Positions 60,201 to 64,000 of a stretch of 64,000 bases of DNA are shown piece by piece. The notes under the pieces are model-generated. The model was not told the DNA's origin and did not search any database. It saw nothing but the letters and a program-made list of their open reading frames with translations. The DNA lies in the NCBI RefSeq assembly GCF_024323335.1, contig NC_066583.1, forward strand, positions 416,962,031 through 417,026,030. The letters run 5' to 3'. The translations under genes and the position numbers were made by a program. The first letter of the stretch is position 1; every line of letters starts with the position of its first letter. Origin of the DNA: Lathyrus oleraceus. Lineage: Eukaryota > Streptophyta > Magnoliopsida > Fabales > Fabaceae.

Positions 60201-60687
60201 CCTTTTTGTCCCTCTCCTCAACTCTTCCAACCTCGTCTTCATCACTGAGCAGGGTGAACATATCTTCCTGCCTATCAACCAATGGAGCAGGATGGCGCAC
60301 TGGAGCACGAGTCATTCTGGCATTAACAATCTCTGCAGCAAGAGGCTGTCCATTAATTCGAGTACCCCTCAATTCATCACCCATGGTATACTCATTGACG
60401 GGAATAGTAGCAGCAGCAGCATTATCATTAACAGGGACACCCACTGGTGAAGCACGACTGGGCGGCAGAATCACAGCTTCCTATCTCTGGGCTAAGGCAC
60501 GCAGCTCCTCTTGCCCTTGAACAACTCCTTGCATCATGGTCATGAATTGGACCATGTTAGCCCTCATCTCAGCCAACTCTGCCTGAACTTGATCCATATT
60601 CCTCTGTTGATTCAACCTCGTAGCGTAGCGGTGCGGACGTTGATCAGCAATCCTGCCTAAATTAGGAACCAGAGTGAGAAGTCTCAT
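57269..60687 (-). pseudogene. Element E gag-pro (two in-frame TAG stops)
   Basis: One frame with TAG at 60481-60483 and at 59386-59388. The first listed ATG is at 60685-60687, and HRYATRLNQQRNMDQVQAEL marks the gag N-terminus as in B and D. Capsid-like domain: YFFQDSLSGASLDWYM and FKEYAQRWRELAAR. A Q-rich linker follows, then the variant knuckle RCDFHSGAPGHHIENC. A P-V-T repeat stretch lies at about 58600-58790. The aspartic protease has VLVDTGSSLNVFP near 58030 and SCLLGRPWIHGAG. The second TAG aligns with a Gln codon in D (F*PRQRM versus YQQRQRM). Apart from the two stops the frame is intact. Confidence 0.9.
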
Positions 60688-61019
60688 TCAAGAACACCTG
60701 TTATGCAAGATGATATGTGTATGATGCTAATGCTGTTTATGATGCACATGATATGTTCATTTCTCAGGCATTCAAGAGCCTAATTCATCTTTCAAGAAAT
60801 GACAACCTGCAATACAAACAACACAGAAGCAATCTACACAGGAAGAAGCAACCTACACAGGATAATGAGCACAAAGTGAAACATCAACAACCTCATCTAT
60901 AGACATGAGCAACAAGGATCATACAACAATTCAAGCAAAGATCCAAATGATCAGAGTACAACAATGAACCCCATCCAACAATCCTGGAGGTGATTCTCAA
61001 CATAAACAACAGATATAAG
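60688..61019 (-). other. Spacer between ORF1 and gag of element E
   Basis: About 330 bp, no gene. Short frames on the plus strand have no family resemblance. Confidence 0.6.
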
Positions 61020-62660
61020 CTAAGAAAGATGTCCTCCAGGAATGAGAGTCTTTAGGTCCTGGCACTGGTCTATCAACAGGTCACATTCTGAACACTCAGG
61101 CAGAGGAGTGAGCTTCTCCTTCAGTTGCCTTTTGAGCTCCACAACTTCTCCTCTAAGCTGACTCTCTGATGCACGTTTCAGGTCTACTTCCTTCTTCAAC
61201 TGAACATCTTTGTCCCTAAGCTGCTTTTCCAAGTCTCTTATCTTCTTCTGGTAATTGGCTTCAGCTTTCTGCAACTTCAAACGCTCGTGGTGTTCTTCCT
61301 TCAGCAATGTCTCTATCTCCTCATAAGACCTCTTCTTGCTCTTCAATCTGCTAGCATCTTCCCCTTGCATGCCTTTGAGTTGATGAGCTAAGTTCAACTT
61401 GTCAGCTTTGGCTTTGTAAAGCTCCATCTGGATGTCTTGTTCCTTCTCTTTCAACCGACGATTCTCCATCAAGGCTTGTTTATAATACTCAGCAGACACA
61501 TTCTCAGAAAGGATTAAAGGCGGTTGCTCCTGCAATGGTTCCATCCTATCATAGGGTAACAACAAAGTCTCAACTCTATCCTTGACCCACTCAATGTAGG
61601 CAGGCATAGCAATGGCAAACTTCTTCCCTAAAGCGGATCCATCTTTGACACCAATATTCTCCTAAGCCTTCCCCACTTGCTCCAATCTAGCTGGGTCACT
61701 CCGCTTCTCAAAGTACACACTCTCAGCTATCTCAGCATCTAGCGGTCTTCCATTCATGACAAACCCCAACTAACGGAGAGAAAGAACCGGGTTATAATTG
61801 ATGCAACCATTGGTTCCTATGAGTGGAACATTACGAAACCCTCCATAACTTATAATGACATTGCGCACATTCATCCGGTAAGCTTGCCACTTGATATCAT
61901 AGGATGTGAGGGACATGATCCTCTGAGTCCACTTATGAGTGTTCTGAGCATCCACAAAAGGTCCACTGGTTAGCAACAAGGACAAGAACCATCTGAGCAA
62001 TAAAGGGAGACAGCATCTGATAGTTCCACCCTTACCATGCCTGCTGTGAATAGCATAATAAGTGTCAGCTAACAAAGTAGGAACTGGGTTTCCTCCAATG
62101 AAAATAGTGATAGCAGCAAAGTCCATAAAATTAGGCATACTCGGGAACAACACAATCCCATAGATCATGGTAGCCAACTGAGCGTTGAAAGCTTCCAAAT
62201 TTCCCTTCTTGGCTTCTTCCTTAGCCATCCTCACCAGGTACTTCAAAGGCAAACCCACAACATCACCACTTGACTTCCAATTGTCACTCACCTCCTTGAT
62301 ACTCAAATAAAGAGCTCTGGCAACAACCCTGAAATCCACCTCCTTTGGAACATCCAAGAAAGGCACCTGACACTTGATCGGGACATTCATCAGAATGGAA
62401 TACTCTTCAAGAGTGGGTGCTAACTGATAATCCTGAAAGGTGAAACAATGGAGCTCTGGGTCATAGAACTGTAGGAGAGTCTGCAACGGTACTGGATCTA
62501 CCACCATCTTCAACAGTGTCAATAAATCCCCATACTGATCAACAAACACCTTCTGATTACCGCCGGTCACAAGATTGCTCAACTATACCAAAGATTTCAA
62601 TGGCTCACGGTGAAAACTGTAGGTGCAAGTCTTCCTCTTCAACTCTGGAATGGTTGCCAT
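61020..62660 (-). pseudogene. Ogre-type ORF1 of element E (three TAG stops)
   Basis: One frame of 546 codons from ATG at 62658-62660 (MATIPELKRKTCTYSF), broken by TAG at 62583-62585, 61770-61772 and 61662-61664. The N-terminal 300 residues form a globular domain of the plant mobile/DUF7745-like type (FQDYQLAPTLEEYSILMNVPIK; NVPLIGTNGCINYNPVL). The last 190 residues are strongly coiled-coil (YKQALMENRRLKEKEQD, then repeated E/K/L heptads). The second TAG matches Gln in element B (RRQLG). ORF1 upstream of gag is a hallmark of Ogre elements; its function is unknown. The ATG was chosen because the frame continues upstream of the first stop to this Met. Confidence 0.85.
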
Positions 62661-63457
62661 CTCTCACAGTGAACAGACTCCTGAATGAACCTGAGAAATG
62701 ATATGCATGAGGAGATTAGCTTTTTTCTTTTTTTCTTTTCTTTTTCATTTTCTTTTTATTGCATTATTTTTTTGAAAATAAATATGCTATGATGCAAATG
62801 ATGCAAACACGACTGGTTGGCTGTGTATCTCAGAGCATAGGATCAAAGCTTCGGCTTGAATTCGGAACCACAAAGTCATCTGAGACCCAAAGTCATCTGG
62901 AACCCATTCTGCAGAACCAAGTCACCGACAGGAGCCAAGAGTCACCAATAGAATACGGTCACCAACAGGTCAAGTCACCAACTGTACCTGTAATGATTCA
63001 TTCCCTCCCCACTCACGGGTGTCATCTAGGCCAGGGTAAGGTCAAGAGAAACGCAGGATAAAGAACCCTTTCAAGAATATCATCCTGTACACACCCGATA
63101 TATGTACCGATAATACCCCATCAGAGTCTGAACTGCTCGTGATATCATGTTCCGCTAAGTGGCGCAATACCACCGGCTTCCCATGAATCACTCTATTCCT
63201 AGGTGTCCTAAAGTTCACTCATAGCCTGGGTATTGGGCCTTTTACCTCTTGTAACTCCCACCCCACAGAGAGACAAACACACAGCCAGCACAATGAAAGT
63301 ATGATGCATGCAAACATAAATGCAAACATAAACAATCACATCATAATCATAAATGAAATAAATAAAGCAGTAAAAGCAACCAACACTATCCTACAGAGCG
63401 CTAGGACTGACTCGCTTAGGGAAGATGGACCAGCAAGAGGTCAACTTCTCGGGATAG
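62661..63457 (-). other. Leader (5' UTR) of element E
   Basis: About 0.8 kb from PBS to ORF1, no gene. It contains a purine-rich (element-sense) tract at 62717-62775, 60-115 bases before the ORF1 ATG, with repeated GAAAAA. Confidence 0.65.
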
Positions 63458-63475
63458 TCCCCAGCAGACTCGCCA
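63458..63475 (-). promoter_or_regulatory. Primer binding site of element E
   Basis: The minus strand reads TGGCGAGTCTGCTGGGGA, two bases after the LTR end (63478). One base differs from D's PBS. Confidence 0.78.
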
Positions 63476-63477
63476 GC

Positions 63478-64000
63478 TGTCGCATTACGCAAAAAACCGG
63501 CGGGAAAAAGAAAACAACAGAGCCGCCATCGTGCGTTATTTATCCCAAAGGAGGGAAAGGAAACGCTCGAAGTAAACCTGGAAAGGACATGGTCTCGCGA
63601 CCGGAGATTGATGGGATCGGGAGTCGGTTATGCGAAGGGAAGGTATTAGCACCCCTACGCATCTGTCGTACTCGACGGGATCCACGCTCAAAAAGAATAG
63701 AAGAAAGGTTGCTAAAACTGCTCGAACACTGCACACACGCTGGAAACGAATACAGATGAAAGACGGAAGAAACGGGACTCGGCAGGATATCGCATCCTGG
63801 GCCTACGTAGTCTGTCAGACACAGACATCAGAGTCGACGTAGTTCGGGGATAGGGGAAACGTGCTCGCTAGGATGTCGCATCCTATGCATACGTATCTTC
63901 TCTAACCAGAGAAGAATCAGAGCACTCGTAGCTCGGCTAACGCACGCCAAACAACACAAACAGGAAACCGACTGCCAATCGCTGGACTTACGTCAAACTC
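63478..64000 (-). repeat. 5' LTR of element E (partial, runs off the window)
   Basis: 523 bp matching 39457-39979 with about 13 differences and no indel seen. It includes copies of stem-loop modules 3 and 4 at about 63785-63935. Confidence 0.88.

Larger units (their letters stand above)
39457..64000 (-). mobile_element. Element E: large Tat/Ogre-like element with ORF1
   Basis: On the minus strand: 5' LTR (from beyond 64000 to 63478), PBS, leader, ORF1, gag-pro, intron, pol (split by T), 3' UTR, PPT, 3' LTR (39457-43822). In the visible 523 bp the two LTRs differ at about 13 sites, 12 of them transitions (counted by eye, roughly 97.5% identity). Inserted in the 5' LTR of D. Confidence 0.9.

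Overview
The window is plant nuclear DNA made almost entirely of nested Ty3/gypsy LTR retrotransposons. I see no host gene, rRNA, tRNA gene or CRISPR array. Long Tat/Ogre-type elements dominate (extra ORF1, tRNA-primed PBS, intron between protease and reverse transcriptase, dual RNase H). That abundance is typical of legumes of tribe Fabeae (Pisum, Vicia, Lathyrus, Lens); the taxon is inferred, not proven.

Layout, with letters used throughout. A (1-6104, +): 3' part of an Athila-like element, with pol tail, a leader intron, an extra ORF and the 3' LTR. A sits inside ORF1 of B (6105-23918, +), an Ogre-like element with decayed ORF1, gag-pro and pol and an intact 3' LTR. B's pol also carries S (11035-13110), a chromovirus solo LTR flanked by GAGTG. 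B itself sits about 0.6 kb inside C (23919-27996, -), an Ogre relative of the same LTR family in opposite orientation; only C's leader, PBS and part of its 5' LTR are visible. C's LTR is broken by D (27997-39456, -), a Tat/Ogre relative without ORF1 and without the protease domain. D's 5' LTR is broken by E (39457 to beyond 64000, -), a larger relative with ORF1, gag-pro, pol and a 3' UTR holding a 92-bp minisatellite. E's integrase is broken by T (47351-53866, -), a very young Tekay/Del-like chromovirus flanked by GAATC. The insertion order is therefore C first, then B and D, then A and S in B, E in D, and T in E.

B, D and E encode the same set of products. Gag forms the particle and protease would process it. 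RT, a degenerate RNase H and a second RNase H make cDNA, and integrase inserts it. All three are broken by stops, frameshifts or insertions. Most in-frame stops are TAG, several at positions where a sister element has glutamine, as expected from C-to-T decay of methylated CAG sites.

The least explained signals are non-coding. (1) Repeated modules in the D and E LTRs each contain two short stem-loops whose arms differ between modules but stay complementary. (2) CpG-rich short palindromes, often paired about 20 bp apart, occur with different sequences in unrelated element families. (3) Modules just after the pol stop are shared by B, D and E. (4) Motifs complementary to the PBS are dispersed in the 3' UTRs.
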